DNA from: Riptortus pedestris
Lineage: Eukaryota; Arthropoda; Insecta; Hemiptera; Alydidae
Assembly (NCBI GenBank): GCA_019009955.1
Contig: CM032230.1
Location: 121,896,501 to 121,960,500 of the forward strand
Length of the DNA: 64,000 bases
Direction: 5' to 3'
The notes under the pieces were generated by a model. It was not told the origin of the DNA. It did not search any database and saw only the letters and a program-made list of their open reading frames with translations. Below, piece after piece: positions 22,349 to 33,640 of the stretch. A program made the translations under genes and the position numbers. Numbering within the stretch: the first letter of the stretch is position 1; every line of letters starts with the position of its first letter.

Positions 22349-23221
22349 ACACTTAGAAAGGAACATCCGTCTGGCAGACGGGTATAGTTATTCTTTAATC
22401 CGGTCGTGGGGCTCTAATCGATCGTAAAAGGCTGGGGGCCTAAGGGAGTCTTCAGTTGTCACCCCGGAGTGGAGCCGAGCGGTTCAAGTGCTGATATGAC
22501 CTGAGTCACCTTGACAGGAGACGTTTTGCTGTGAACCACCCCGTCCCAAAGACGGATGTTCCTCAGAAGGTTACGGGGACCATCAACATCGAGAACAGTA
22601 TGACAGCATATAAAGGTATCAATTGTGGGACCCCTCATTGCCTTGAATGTTCAAAAAAAACTGTGCAATACTTATGTAAACTCTTTTTTGAGTGATGTAG
22701 CCATATAAACATTTTTTCTCTATTTACTAATGTGGAAGAAAACATTTCTATACTTGGCTATATCGCCGATTTGAAATGGGATTTTCATACAATGTATAGT
22801 TTTTCTTAACATTTGGTGGGTTTCTATTGATGAATGTATTTTTTTTGAACCATATTTTCCTCTTTGTACATATATGACTATACTATATTGTATTTTACAT
22901 TTTATTATGTAATAAACTTATTTTTTGTTTGATTTTTAATACTTGGCACTTTTCCTGAACTGAAGTAAAAAAACATGCTCTTTTCCAATAAAAAATGGAA
23001 GAAATAATCAAATTATATGTATATATACGTGAGTGTGTGTGTATGTGATTTATATTATTACACACTAACAAGTAGTGTTTGACGATAATTTATATTATTC
23101 TATAAGGTGAACATATAAAAACCAGTAAAATTAACAATAATTTCCCAGATTTCAGTGCACACAGTCTGTCAGACGGATGTTCTCCTTAACATGGTAAAAA
23201 CGGATGTTCCGTTCTAAGTGT
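22349..23221. mobile_element. Terminal-inverted-repeat (MITE-like) element with GC-rich left part
   Basis: The ends are 22-bp inverted repeats with one mismatch: left ACACTTAGAAAGGAACATCC, right (reverse complement) ACACTTAGAACGGAACATCC, both followed by GT. ACGGATGTTC also recurs at about 22551 and 23172, so the element is built from repeated end modules. CCGTCTGGCAGACGG at the left is a hairpin. The 22380-22640 part is unusually GC-rich for this window. No ORF and no clear target duplication are seen, so the superfamily is not assigned. Confidence 0.55.
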
Positions 23222-23392
23222 TTAAGTAGTATTGCTTAGGTTGAAAATAGATATGATTTCTGACTGAAGGAAAAATGCAACCCTATTTACCAAGTGATGG
23301 CCAGTTTAATTTTCCATATTATACACCCCTCCCCCCTCCTTGAGGAAGCTATTCCTCAAATAATTATGCAGCATATATTATTCTATTAATAA

Positions 23393-23604
23393 GGGGCTCA
23401 GTGAGTTGAAGCGTTGGTTTTAATCTAAGACGGTAAACCTAGAATCCAGAGTTCAATTCTAGCCTGGGCAAATAGGAATTTATTTAGTGACTGACTCATT
23501 AAATAAAATCCTTAGGCCCACCCTGGCTAGAATAGAGTGCAAACCTATGGATAACCCGTCCCAATTAGTAACTGTTGATTAAAGTGGACATTAATAAATA
23601 ATAA
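23393..23604 (+). repeat. tRNA-derived SINE with 14-bp target duplication
   Basis: It starts GGGGCTCAGTGAGTTGAAGC and has a GAGTTCAATTCTAGCCTGGG B-box region, CACCCTGGCTAGAATAGAGT and tail AGTGGACATTAATAAATAAT. The 14-bp repeat TATTCTATTAATAA flanks it exactly (23379-23392 and 23605-23618). Confidence 0.85.
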
Positions 23605-23703
23605 TATTCTATTAATAAAAATCCGCAAACAGCTTGGTATTTGTAAATAACAAAATATTATATCAACCCATTCAGACTCATGAAGGTAAAATAAGAGAGC
23701 ATG

Positions 23704-23910
23704 AAGTTATCAGGTTGGCCATGTGAATTAATCTTAATCTCACTTGGTAAGCCTAGAGTCATGAGTTAAATTCTTACCCGGACAATAGGAATTTATTTAG
23801 AGACAAAATTATTTTAACAAAAATCCATAGCTCAACTCTGGTTAGAAAAGGGTGGCAAGCTGTAAATCTTAATTAGCCTTAGGTACTATGTGAGCGTTAA
23901 TAATTTCAAA
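23704..23910 (+). repeat. tRNA-derived SINE, diverged
   Basis: Family blocks are present in order: CAGGTTGGCCATGTG, TCACTTGGTAAGCCTAGAGT, TTAGAAAAGGGTGGCAAGCT and CTTAATTAGCCTTAGG. It lies about 100 bp after the previous SINE in the same orientation and is older, with no clear duplication. Confidence 0.65.
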
Positions 23911-25770
23911 AGGAATAAATTAAATTTAACATATTACCACCCCAAAAATTTATTTATAACAAAACAAAAATGAAGAACAGCTAGAAGTGAAAATTGCACT
24001 CTAGCATCCACATGGCCAATCACTGTCAGTCATTCTGTTTTCTTAAGTTTAATGATGTCAATACAATGTGTTATATAGTTTTCAATAGGCATGTTAAAAA
24101 AATAATAAAAAAATGGTACCAGATGTACTATGAATACATTTAACAGATTTTCTTGAGTAAATGCTGAGAGTGTGACTGGGTGAATCAATGTACAATACTA
24201 TCTAAAAATGACATGCTCTTATCAACACTGTTAATGTCAAGTGTGCTTCACCACTTTAGTCTATACCACTCATCATTTCAAATGCTTGTTTGTAATGTTT
24301 TACTCAAGCTTTTACTATTTATTCTCTAAATTTTAATAGGATATCTACTTTACATTTATATAATATTTTAATGTAAACCTTTTGTAAGTACAATTCAAGA
24401 CAACAAATTACATTTGAATCTAAGAAGCATAAGACATAGATTCTACTTTTTGGGGGGGCAAATTTATGTTGACATAGCTATTAATGTAAAAGCAAACTAG
24501 TGCAAAAATTTGAATAATGAAGAAAACTAAATTTGTTTTAATTGAAATCATGAACCCATTACCATCCAATTTTCAAATATGGCATATACCACTCAATTCT
24601 AAGAAAGTATATAATTTGAGACACACATCATTACAAATTTCCATTAAGAAAAAATCTGTTCATAAACCAGTGGCAATAAATCATACACTGAGATATAGAA
24701 CAAATCAAAATGACACCTCACTCAATTGCTCTAGCTTAGAGGACGAGCAAGTAATTTTCAAATATTGACATAAAGGCAATTTGAATCAGTTATACACTTT
24801 TTTTTCTTATTAGAAGTCTAATGTAATTCAATGAAATTGGCAATTACTCTTAATTCAAATGGGGGTAGGGGGGCTTCCTACTAGCCAAATTTCATAAGTT
24901 CCTGAAATGTTACAGTTAAATTATGTACAGTTTGTTAGGCAGGTACTGACCACATAATCAATGGCAATGGATAACTGTAGAAATCAATTACTCAAAAACA
25001 TAAATGTACTATGAAACTTGAGGTGTATTGTTTACTACTGGATGCTTGAATAAATTTTTCGTTTTTTTTTTTTCAAAAATAGTTTTAAAAATATTATTCA
25101 AAGTATTATCCATCATTAGCCATTCATTGTTAACGATAAACACTAGTTCTTTATCTTTAAATTGTTTTGGATTTGAGGTTGTTTCTTGGCCATTACATTT
25201 AAACCGAGCGAAGCATATTTGACAAGTTTACTCAGCAAGAGCTCTCCTTAAACACCCACTACAATTCTATGGCTTTCGGCAGTGCTTTTCTTCGTGTTAA
25301 AGTAATGAAAGAGATCCCCTCAAAAAAACTTTACCAAGTACAAAGTTAAATATATATGATAAAATAAAACGATCAGTTATTTATGGTTCAATACAATGAC
25401 TTACACTAAAAAAAAAAATTACAGTAGGATTATGATGGAAGAGGAGACAAGCATTCAATTGGAAAACCCCTCTAGCAGCACTATCTATGGGAAAATGCCA
25501 CAAACTAATTCAATCACCTAATGTATGGTTTAGGAGATTATATGAATTATGTATGTGCCTGATAAATGTACTCTTGCTATATGTATGTATTTTTTTTTAT
25601 TTAAATATATAAACATAAACAACTCATTTATTAAAACAAAAACCGTATATAAATTTATTCATATACATATATTCATTTCTTTCACACAGTAAAAGAGCTA
25701 TGCTCCATTTTCATAACTAAATTTCCCAAGAAGGCTGAATGACGTTCGGAAATGCTATATGATAACTAGG

Positions 25771-25820
<50 letters not shown>

Positions 25821-25847
25821 AGAGAGAGAGAGAGAGAGAGAGAGAGA
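25771..25847. repeat. Compound microsatellite (TA)n-(GA)n
   Basis: An uninterrupted (TA)n of about 24 units passes through CTAGAGAG into about 14 GA units. No helentron-like flank is recognised here, so it is a free microsatellite. Confidence 0.9.
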
Positions 25848-26302
25848 ACAATTTTAGTTTTTCCTTATTTAGATGATTTATTTTATATTTCCTTTAAGCA
25901 TAAAATATAAGTTTGTAATCAATAGACTGATGTCTCAGTATTAGAGCATCACAATTGACCATCACATGTAAGTAAAAGTAAAGTTTTGTAAAGTACAAAA
26001 TGTAAATAACGAAAAAATGAAAATTAATGTAAATGTTGGAAATTATATATTTCCATGAAGAATTCAACAATCCAGAACAAAAGTTTAAATTTAGTTAAAT
26101 CCAGAATAAAAACTGTTGTGCAGTTGTGAGGGTTTTAGTTGTATCGGTTTTAGTCGTATCATAAATTGTACCGTATTGTATTAATTAAAATAGAATAAAA
26201 ACACACCATACCAACAAATAAGGAAATTAGCATAATGAGGAGCAATATATATAATATAGCTGATATTACACATTTATTTATTTACAAATATTTTAAATTT
26301 AA

Positions 26303-26309
<7 letters not shown>

Positions 26310-26354
<45 letters not shown>
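26310..26354. repeat. (TA)n microsatellite
   Basis: A pure TA tract of about 22 units, not flanked by a recognised transposon. Confidence 0.9.
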
Positions 26355-26356
<2 letters not shown>

Positions 26357-26633
26357 AAGAGAACAGAAAAGGAATTAAGAGGAAATATCCATGTTTTAAG
26401 ATATTAAGCCAAAACATGATAAAACTCAGAATAAGGAATGGCTGTGAGTAGTTTGCAAGAAGTTCTGCGTTCCGCTTTAATAATTCAGGCAAAAATATGC
26501 CGCTATCTAATATGATGCTACCATCTTAACTAATGCTTTAGAGTAAATGATCCTGTCATTGGGCAACAAATACTTACAGTATGTAGTAAGGAAGAAGCGC
26601 AATTTAGCCGACAAAAAGAAATACACAACTTAC

Positions 26634-26760
26634 CTCTTTCAAAGCTCTGGCGAAAAGAAGGCAGCGACAAACAGCTAGGAGTTACAAAACCTCAGAATTG
26701 CCAACTGAATGTCTTCACAGTTTTTACGGCTTCCTGGCTATGTCTAACAGGCATTAGTTA
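26634..26760 (-). other. Candidate 5' UTR exon / promoter region of the HMG gene
   Basis: On the minus strand a consensus donor (AAAGAG then GTAAGTTG, exon edge 26634) ends a patch that is less AT-rich than its surroundings and starts near 26700-26760. The HMG coding exon begins with an acceptor only 22 nt before its ATG, so a 5' UTR exon must exist upstream. This is the best donor I saw in the right place. No TATA box is evident. The link is inferred. Confidence 0.4.
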
Positions 26761-27331
26761 ATAATTTAAATAAAAACTGTTTATATGTGTTTTTTTTTTT
26801 ATATTTTATTTACACTCTTAAAACTGTTAGTTCGGTAAAGGCAAATGAAAAAAAATCTCAATGGAGCGGGGGGGGGGGCATAGTCTATAAGTTGGCTTGT
26901 TTTATCATCATAGCTTATTAGGGAACCAGTGTAGCGGGGGATTTTTGGAACGTGTAATATAAACTAACTAAAAAAGTGTGTTTTTTTGTCCTAATTGTCT
27001 GCCTGGTCAACTGAAAGAGACGGTCTATTTATTTTTAATATTTATTAATTCAAATGTAATTATATATTTTACAAAATCAGTGTTCTTTACCAAACACCTT
27101 CCTCGTAAAAAATTGTCTGTTTCAGTGTTCACTCAAATAATGGCTTCTTCATTGATGTATGTAGTGTTAATCAAATAAAACCAAGGAACTTCCCATGCAA
27201 TTGTATACCATTTTAATTCATGTGCATTAACATATTCAGAATCGGGGAAATCCAGGCGAAGGGGGGGGGGGCAATTTTAATAGAATGATATATGGTAATT
27301 CAAATTAATTAATTATCTAGTAATAGCCTGA

Positions 27332-27690
27332 CAGCCTTAAGAGAATCAGCTGTTGAGGTTGTACTGAATAGTCAACAATATACTTTTCTGTTACCGCTCT
27401 AGCGGACTCAATTTTTGTTTGATCTTTACCGAACTCGATATATAAGCGTTTCAAAACTAAAGATCGAGTTCGTCAAAGGCTGAAATCGGACCGAATTGAG
27501 GGGAGAGGAATGAGAGGGGATATTTCAAAAAAGTAAAATATCTGCGTTATTATACTTGGGATTGAAACATTGTATAGTACCAATGTTATTGCAAACTTAA
27601 TTGATGCCTTCTATGAAAAAGTATTGTTCTATAATATAGTTGGTGAACGAGTGATAAACCAAGAGATATATTTTTACATGGTGTAATAAT
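27332..27690 (+). mobile_element. Helentron-like element, partial and diverged
   Basis: It has a diverged palindrome (CCTTAAGAGAATCAGCTGTT), GAGGTTGTACT, CTGTTACCGCTCTAGCGG, AGATCGAGTTCGTCAAAGGC and TCGGACCGAATTGAGGGGAG. The microsatellite is absent and the right half with the hairpin is missing. Confidence 0.55.
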
Positions 27691-27774
27691 AAATCTTACA
27701 TTTCATTTGTTTCAACCAAGTTACATTTCTTAATGAAGACAAATTTGATTAAAACTACCAGAAATAATAACAAA

Positions 27775-27998
27775 TTAAATTATTTATTAACGTCCACGTT
27801 TTGCAAATAAGACTAATTGGGGCGGGTTATCTACACGTTACCACCCTTTTCTATCCAGGATGGGGCTGTGGATTCTTATTTAATGAATTCCGCCACTAAA
27901 TAAATCCCTTTGCCCAGGCGGGAATGGAACTCGCCACTCTAGGTTTACCATGTGAGATTAAAGGCAACGCTTTAACTCACATGGCTAACCTGAGCCCC
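27775..27998 (-). repeat. tRNA-derived SINE
   Basis: This is a reverse-oriented copy: TTATTTATTAACGTCCACGT tail complement, TTACCACCCTTTTCTATCCA body, GGCGGGAATGGAACTCGCCA B-box region, and a TCACATGGCTAACCTGAGCC head. It is well conserved; flanking duplication is imperfect (AGAAATAATAACA versus AGAAAATAACA). Confidence 0.8.
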
Positions 27999-28033
27999 AG
28001 AAAATAACAGTCGTTCCTTTAGTATCCCAATCC

Positions 28034-28813
28034 AGCAGATTTCCCAAGTGTTGGTATGGCACACTATTGATCTTTTCTCGCAATATCATTTTTATCTCTA
28101 AGTAAAAATCCTATGAGTAGAAGTAAAGGTTTATTGGAGACTTGAAACAAGAAAGCACGACGAATACCTCGCTTAATAATGAGTATTTGAGTTATGAGAA
28201 ACTGAATAGAACAATTCTATAACAATTTTCGATAAATTCATTATATCGGAGATATATCGAATTTTCGAATACCACCTTAAATGATGACATTACACAACGT
28301 ATTTGCATGTAGCACACACTGTAAAGGTTCAATGAAAGCAAGATTAAACTTTTGGCTATCGGGAGGCCACCCATTTAGAGATGAGTATTAAATCATATAA
28401 AATTAAAAGAAAATCATTTTATTATTTAAAATAACAATTCTAGAATTTATAAATGACAAAATGGTTAACGGGTGGCAACTCACTGTTAACAGATAAAATA
28501 TTTACTGGTTCAAAACAGCATATCGCAATTCGGTGTTATTGCTATCGCTTTAGGCTGTTTATACTTCATTAGGTTATCTCAGTCATTCGGTTTCTTTTTA
28601 TCAGAAAATGAGTGATCGTTTATTAACAAGACTTAGTGTTTATTAACACTATTTGGTGTTTTTTATCAGCACTTGGTGATCGTTTATTATTACACCATTT
28701 GAACAGTTACCTTGTAGAGTTCATGGGGCAGACACGGCCGTGACATCGTCCTGTTTTGGGCTTACTCTAATTTTTGTCATTCAAATAAATTCTTTCTAGA
28801 CACTTCTGTGTTA

Positions 28814-28896
<83 letters not shown>

Positions 28897-29115
28897 AATA
28901 TGATTTAAATATCGTCTTTATATGTGTGGCCTCCCGACAATCTCTAAGTGCCACGCTTTTAATAAAATGGTTCATGAAATAACAGCTTATTGTTAATATG
29001 TCTAAAGTATATATGTGTGTGTGTGTGTGTCTATATATATATTTATATTCGAACGGACCACATTCTCATCTCCTGGGTAGGATCCATGGAAATTTGATGA
29101 CAAGGGAAATCAGCT
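28034..29115 (-). mobile_element. Composite helentron-like copies interrupted by a terminal-inverted-repeat element
   Basis: The left part (28034-28359) starts AGCAGATTTCCCAAGTGTTG and contains two spliced minus-oriented pieces. After the 28360-28936 insertion the family sequence resumes (TAAAATGGTTCATGAAATAA), then (GT)n/(TA)n and the left arm GAACGGACCACATTCTCATC, ending AAGGGAAATCAGCTA. The palindrome end is partly deleted. Confidence 0.55.
28360..28936. mobile_element. MITE-like element, 577 bp, terminal inverted repeats, inside a helentron-like copy
   Basis: Left end CGGGAGGCCACCCATTTAGA; right end reverse complement CGGGAGGCCACACATATAAA. The similarity continues for about 39 bp to AAATCATAT on both sides. 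The interior has a (TA)n tract (28819-28893) and repeated TGATCGTTTATTA units near 28610-28690. Family sequence flanks both sides, so it is an insertion. I find no clear target duplication, and the superfamily is not assigned. Confidence 0.6.
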
Positions 29116-29645
29116 AAAAGTCTGTCACCCCGGGGCTGAGAGTAAATTAAAACTATTGAGGGGGCTCAGGTTAGCCATGCGAGTTAAAGCGTTGACCTTT
29201 ATCTCACATGGTAAACCTAGAGTGGCGAGTTCGATTCTCGCCTGGGCAAAGGAAATTATTTAGTGACGAAATTCATTAAATAACATCCTAAAATCTCATC
29301 TTGGCTAGAAAAGGGTGGTAACCTGTAGATAACCCGTCCCGATTAGCCTCAGTTGCAAAAAGTGGACGTTAATAAATAATAATAATAGTAATAAAACTAT
29401 TGATGTCATATCGCCAAATATTCTCTATTTCTCCGATGAGTAGTAGTGGGGGATTTTAGTTTAGCCTGAAAACAATGAAGTAGGAATGACTCCATAAATA
29501 TTTGACTCACGAAAAAAAGTATGCAACAACGATTGCAGAGCGTCAATAGTTTAACAAGATTAAGATAGATTGGGATTTGAATAAAAGTTTCCAAAACCTT
29601 TCCCTTATATCTTCTGAATTTTAGTTATAAAGTTTTGCGAATGAT
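29116..29645 (-). mobile_element. Helentron-like element split by a SINE
   Basis: It begins at its hairpin end (AAAAGTCTGTCACCCCGGGG). After the SINE at 29160-29391 it continues with GATGTCATATCGCCAAATAT, the GATGAGTAGTAGTGGGGGAT segment and a TTTAACAAGATTAAGATAGA segment, as in other minus copies. The microsatellite and left arm are lost. Confidence 0.5.
29160..29391 (+). repeat. tRNA-derived SINE with exact 12-bp target duplication
   Basis: This is a well-conserved full-length copy: GGGGCTCAGGTTAGCCATGC head, GGCGAGTTCGATTCTCGCCT B-box region and tail GTGGACGTTAATAAATAATA. TAAAACTATTGA flanks it at 29148-29159 and 29392-29403. The target is a helentron-like copy. Confidence 0.88.
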
Positions 29646-30152
29646 ATAAATTTATTTTTTAAATATGAAGATAAAAATTAGTATTAGGCACATGTAAACA
29701 CCTTTTAATAAAATTTACTGCTGACAAATAATATGAAACTTTTAATTTAAGTAGTGATATTATTTTACCTCTCCCCAAAGGTTCTATATTTCAAAAATTT
29801 AGATTATAAATGACGGAGTTATCTGTTTCAAAGTTCCATTGAGGTTTGTTCGAAAAAAATGTCGAAAAAAACAACAACTTAAAACTAAACTGTAAATAAA
29901 ACGTTAGGGTCACAGAATTCTTTTCTTTATCCACATTTATGTGTTAAAAAAGAGAATTAGCTTTTGATAGAAAAGGAATTATTGATATAGTTATTGGTTG
30001 CAATATTATAAACTATATCATTAATTAATATGTTATTCGGCGAAAATAAATCGAAAAATGGAAAACATTTTAATCGTTAACGAGTTAGCATAATTAGCCC
30101 ATTGCTGGTAAACTTCGTCACTCCTGGGCCGACGTCAGCTGAGGTCTTATAT

Positions 30153-30650
30153 AAAAAAGTCCGTCACGCAGGGGCTGCGTAAACTAAGCAGATTTCCCAC
30201 GCCCTGATATAACACACTAGTGATTTCATCTCACCACGTATTCTCTATATATGTAAAAAACCTATGAGAAGAAAGGGTTGGGGGGGGGGGGTTACTGAAG
30301 GTAGAAAACAAGAAAGTGCGTATAACTCGCTTAGTACATGAGGAATCAAAAAATGCATAGAGCAACAATTGTAGAAAATCAAAAGTTTAATAAGATTACT
30401 TCTATAACATTTTATGATCCGACTCATAATAACGGAGACATTTTGAATTTTTAAATCCCCCTCTCTAAACCACCACTATTCCAGGTCCGATTTCAGCAAA
30501 TAACAAACATGATCTTTAGTGTTGACTGAAACGGCTCAATATCAAGTATGGTATAGATTAAATAATCATTTTCGAGAAAGGAACGAAAAAAATTAATTGA
30601 CTTCATCACAAGTTTGTCGAAAATCCCATCATTAGTACAACCTTTTAGTG
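30153..30650 (-). mobile_element. Helentron-like element, left arm incomplete
   Basis: It starts AAAAAAGTCCGTCACGCAGG then GGCTGCGTAAACTAAGCAGA. A G run (30280-30291), GATCCGACTCATAATAACGG and GGTCCGATTTCAGCAAATAA follow. It ends in a diverged left arm without the (TA)n and without a clear palindrome. Confidence 0.6.
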
Positions 30651-30922
30651 GACAGAGTGGGAAATAAATAGTTCTGTTCGCTTTTCAACTTCTATATTAA
30701 AAACAATAAAAACTTCTTGGCATGAAATATTTACAAGTAACAAATCTAGTTTCACTATTCACTATAGTACAGTTTCCATAGTCACAACACAGTCACAGTT
30801 AGCACGAGACACTAGATAACACTAGATTGCTTGCTGACTCCTAGATAATTGATAATAATTTGCCGATGTAATTTTTACCTAGCAATTCTGGTTAACCTTT
30901 TTTTTCACTCACTGTCTTTTTT

Positions 30923-31044
30923 AGCAGATTTCCCTTAAGGGAAATCAGGTATTGAGGTTGTACTCATGACGGAATTTTCCTTCAAATGTCCATCGATCCT
31001 ACCTAGTAGATGAAGAAAATGAGGTCCGTTCAAAACTGTATATC

Positions 31045-31085
<41 letters not shown>

Positions 31086-31537
31086 ATATATATATATTTG
31101 TCTGTTACCGTTCTAGCGGTCGCAATTTTTGTTTGATCGTTACCAAACTTGATATTTAGTCGTTTTATGTAAAAAGAAAGATCAAGTTCGTTAATGGCTG
31201 AAATCGGACCAGAGGGAGGGGGGGTTTAGAGGGGAGGATTCGAAAAATACGAAATATTTACGTTACTATACGTCGGATCGAAAAAGTGTATAGAATCAAT
31301 CTTATTGCAAATTAAATTTACTATAAATATTATTATATACATTTATTCTCTATCTTCAATATTAACCGAGATATTTGCATTTTTATGAAATCGGGGCGGA
31401 TAACGGATGAGAGTGAGTTTCCCGCCAAAAGCTATGTCGGCCGTTTTCTTAACTGTTCGGCTCTCGTGAAATTTCTCTATTGTAAAACTTCACGTTGGAA
31501 ATCTGCTTAGTTTACGCAGCCCCTGCGTGACGTACCT
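30923..31537 (+). mobile_element. Helentron-like element with alternative right half
   Basis: The left end carries the exact palindrome GATTTCCCTTAAGGGAAATC, then the family arm, a (TA)n tract (31043-31100) and the central blocks. After GATATTTGCATTTTT the right half switches to a different module: GAGAGTGAGTTTCCCGCCAA, then CGGCTCTCGTGAAATTTCTC. It ends GGAAATCTGCTTAGTTTACG, hairpin and GACGTACC. Confidence 0.7.
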
Positions 31538-31633
31538 TTATTTAAAAACCACCTGGTATTATTTTACGGCGAGGTTATCTTATTTGATGGCGAAAGACTC
31601 ACGAGTACGTGAGTCGCCGCTACAACCTCAATA

Positions 31634-31664
31634 ACTTATTTTCTCTAAGGGAAATCTGCTAAAA
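31634..31664 (-). mobile_element. Helentron-like left-end scrap
   Basis: ACAACCTCAATAACTTATTT followed by TCTCTAAGGGAAATCTGCTA is the reverse complement of the family's first 30-40 bp. Nothing else of the element remains. Confidence 0.5.
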
Positions 31665-32246
31665 TGACTTCCGATTATTTCTTTCTTGTGATAATCTACT
31701 AAATGTATAGTAATATTTTTAAAAAGTTTGCATCCTGCAGTAAGGTATTTTCAAAAAAATTACTCGCGCGTCAAGAAAGTTAAAGAAAATCTGCTAAAAC
31801 CACAATTACATATGATATAACACAAAAAATTCTATTACCTGTACAATTGGAAGTCACTTCTACGTAGAGTTAGTCCAGTGGATCGCGAGTCAGTGTCAAC
31901 ACTTGGAGTTTTCAGTAGGAAGGACTAGCTAGCTAGCGGCCCTCAACAGGTGCTAGGCAGAATGAATAAGTTAGCACCCCACAGCTGGAAGGAGGGTGCC
32001 TGCATTTCCCACACCTAGCAGACATTGTATAGTCACCCTTCTGAACGGCCTTATAAGCACCGAAGTGGGGTAACAAGGACAATGCATAAAATGGAGCACA
32101 AAAATGGGGTGTTCTCTAGTTTACTCCACCGGTGAATATTTTGATCAACTGCTATTTAAATAGAGTCAGAAAGTGATTGGTAGGGCAATAATGTTTTTAA
32201 AACAATCCATTATTCTGTAATGAATAATCCACTTGACCTATGTTTT
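31665..32246. other. Intergenic patch between helentron-like copies
   Basis: 31850-32110 is less AT-rich than its surroundings (for example TGCCTGCATTTCCCACACCT near 32000). I recognise no ORF, RNA gene or repeat family. Confidence 0.35.
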
Positions 32247-32540
32247 AGCAGATTACTGTTACTATACGTCGGATCGAAAAATTGTATATAATCAATCTTA
32301 TTGCAAATTAAATTTACTATAAATATTGTTATATACATTTATTCTCTATCTTCAATATTAACCGAGATATTTGCATTTTTCTGTTTTCAGCTTATCGGAT
32401 GACATACGAGAGTGAGTTTCCCCGCCAAAAGCCAGTTCGTCCGTTTTCGTAACTGTTCGGCTCTCGTGAAATTTCTCTATTGTAAAACTTCACGTGGGAA
32501 ATCTGCTTAGTTTACGCAGTCCCTGCGTGACGGACGTTTT
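32247..32540 (+). mobile_element. Helentron-like element with large internal deletion
   Basis: The first 8 bp AGCAGATT join directly to ACTGTTACTATACGTCGGAT, so the palindrome, left arm and microsatellite are deleted. The right half is the GAGAGTGAGTTTCCCCGCCA module. It ends with TACGCAGTCCCTGCGTGACG and GACG. Confidence 0.65.
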
Positions 32541-32545
32541 CTCTT

Positions 32546-32670
32546 AAAAGTCGCTCACGCAGTGGTTGCGTAAACTAAGCAGATTCTGATACGACACACT
32601 ACCAATCTCATCTGACCATATATTCTCTATTTCGAAATAAACATCCGACGAGTAGAAGTGGGGCTCATTG
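32546..32670 (-). mobile_element. Helentron-like hairpin-end fragment
   Basis: It starts AAAAGTCGCTCACGCAGTGG (diverged hairpin), then TGCGTAAACTAAGCAGATTC, and stops where the next minus-oriented copy begins at 32671. Confidence 0.55.
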
Positions 32671-33055
32671 AAAAAAGTCCGTCACGCAGGGGCTGCGTAA
32701 ACTAAGCAGATTTCCCACGTGAAATTTTACAATAGAGAAATTTCAGAATAGAGAGTCAAACAGTTACGGGAACGGCACAAACTAGCTCTTGACGGAAACT
32801 CAAGACTAGACCCGAAGTTAGCTGATCACAGAAGCTGAAAACCGAAAAATGCAAATATCTCGGTTAATATTTAAGATACAGAATAAATGTATATAACATT
32901 ATTTATAGTAAATGTAATTTGCAATAAGATTGATTCTATGCAATTTTTCGATCCGACGTATAGTAACGAGCTTGATCTTTATTTTTGCATAAAACGTTTA
33001 AATATCGAGTTTGGTAACGATCAAACGAAAATTGCGATCTCTAGAGCGTTAACAG

Positions 33056-33139
<84 letters not shown>

Positions 33140-33345
33140 TTGCATTTTTTAAATATTCGGCTCAGTAAATCCAGATTTCTACTCATGTCATATTAACAAT
33201 AAGAGGTATTATTATGAAGTACTTTGTTTGAGGGCTAAATATCAAATATTGTTTTCATTGAAATTTTACATTTTGAGATAAATGCAAATGCTTTACGCAT
33301 GTGGGAAATCTTAGTTAAAGCAGCCCCTGCATGACAGACTTTTTT
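32671..33345. mobile_element. Head-to-head chimera of two helentron-like right halves joined at (TA)n
   Basis: 32671-33059 is a minus-oriented right half (AAAAAAGTCCGTCACGCAGG outward). 33060-33136 is a pure (TA)n tract. 33137-33345 is a plus-oriented right half of another module (TTCGGCTCAGTAAATCCAGA... ending GCAGCCCCTGCATGACAGAC plus T run). Neither side has a palindrome-bearing left arm, so both termini are hairpin ends. Recombination between two copies at the shared microsatellite explains this most simply. Confidence 0.65.
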
Positions 33346-33574
33346 GAGTTAAGAAGGTAAAATCATAATTGATGACGTCATTGCACAATGTATTTGCACA
33401 CATCTTACAAATTAAAAGTTCAATGAACCGAAACATGGACCCTGAAATTGACGATTATCAAACACTTTTTACTTAGGTGAACAAAATGTTTCCCCGTTCT
33501 GACAAGGATGCCATTTTTGAAAGCGATTGCTTTTGAGATTATGCTTCAAATCACAAACTCCTAAGCACTGCCTC

Positions 33575-33577
<3 letters not shown>

Positions 33578-33640
<63 letters not shown>

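Larger units (their letters stand above)
23911..26633. other. AT-rich sequence with microsatellites, 5' of the HMG coding exons
   Basis: On the HMG strand this is probably the large 5' UTR intron. An 83-codon plus-strand frame at 24517-24768 has no recognisable domain. Apart from the microsatellites listed separately I see no gene or known repeat. Confidence 0.4.

Noticed and set aside
22430..22560. tRNA-like text (GGAGCCGAGCGGTTCAAG) in the GC-rich element
   Set aside because: It has an A-box-like stretch but no matching B box or cloverleaf, so it is not called a tRNA or SINE.
32887..33168. 93-codon plus-strand ORF with a long Ile-Tyr run
   Set aside because: It is translation of the (TA)n tract of a helentron-like chimera.
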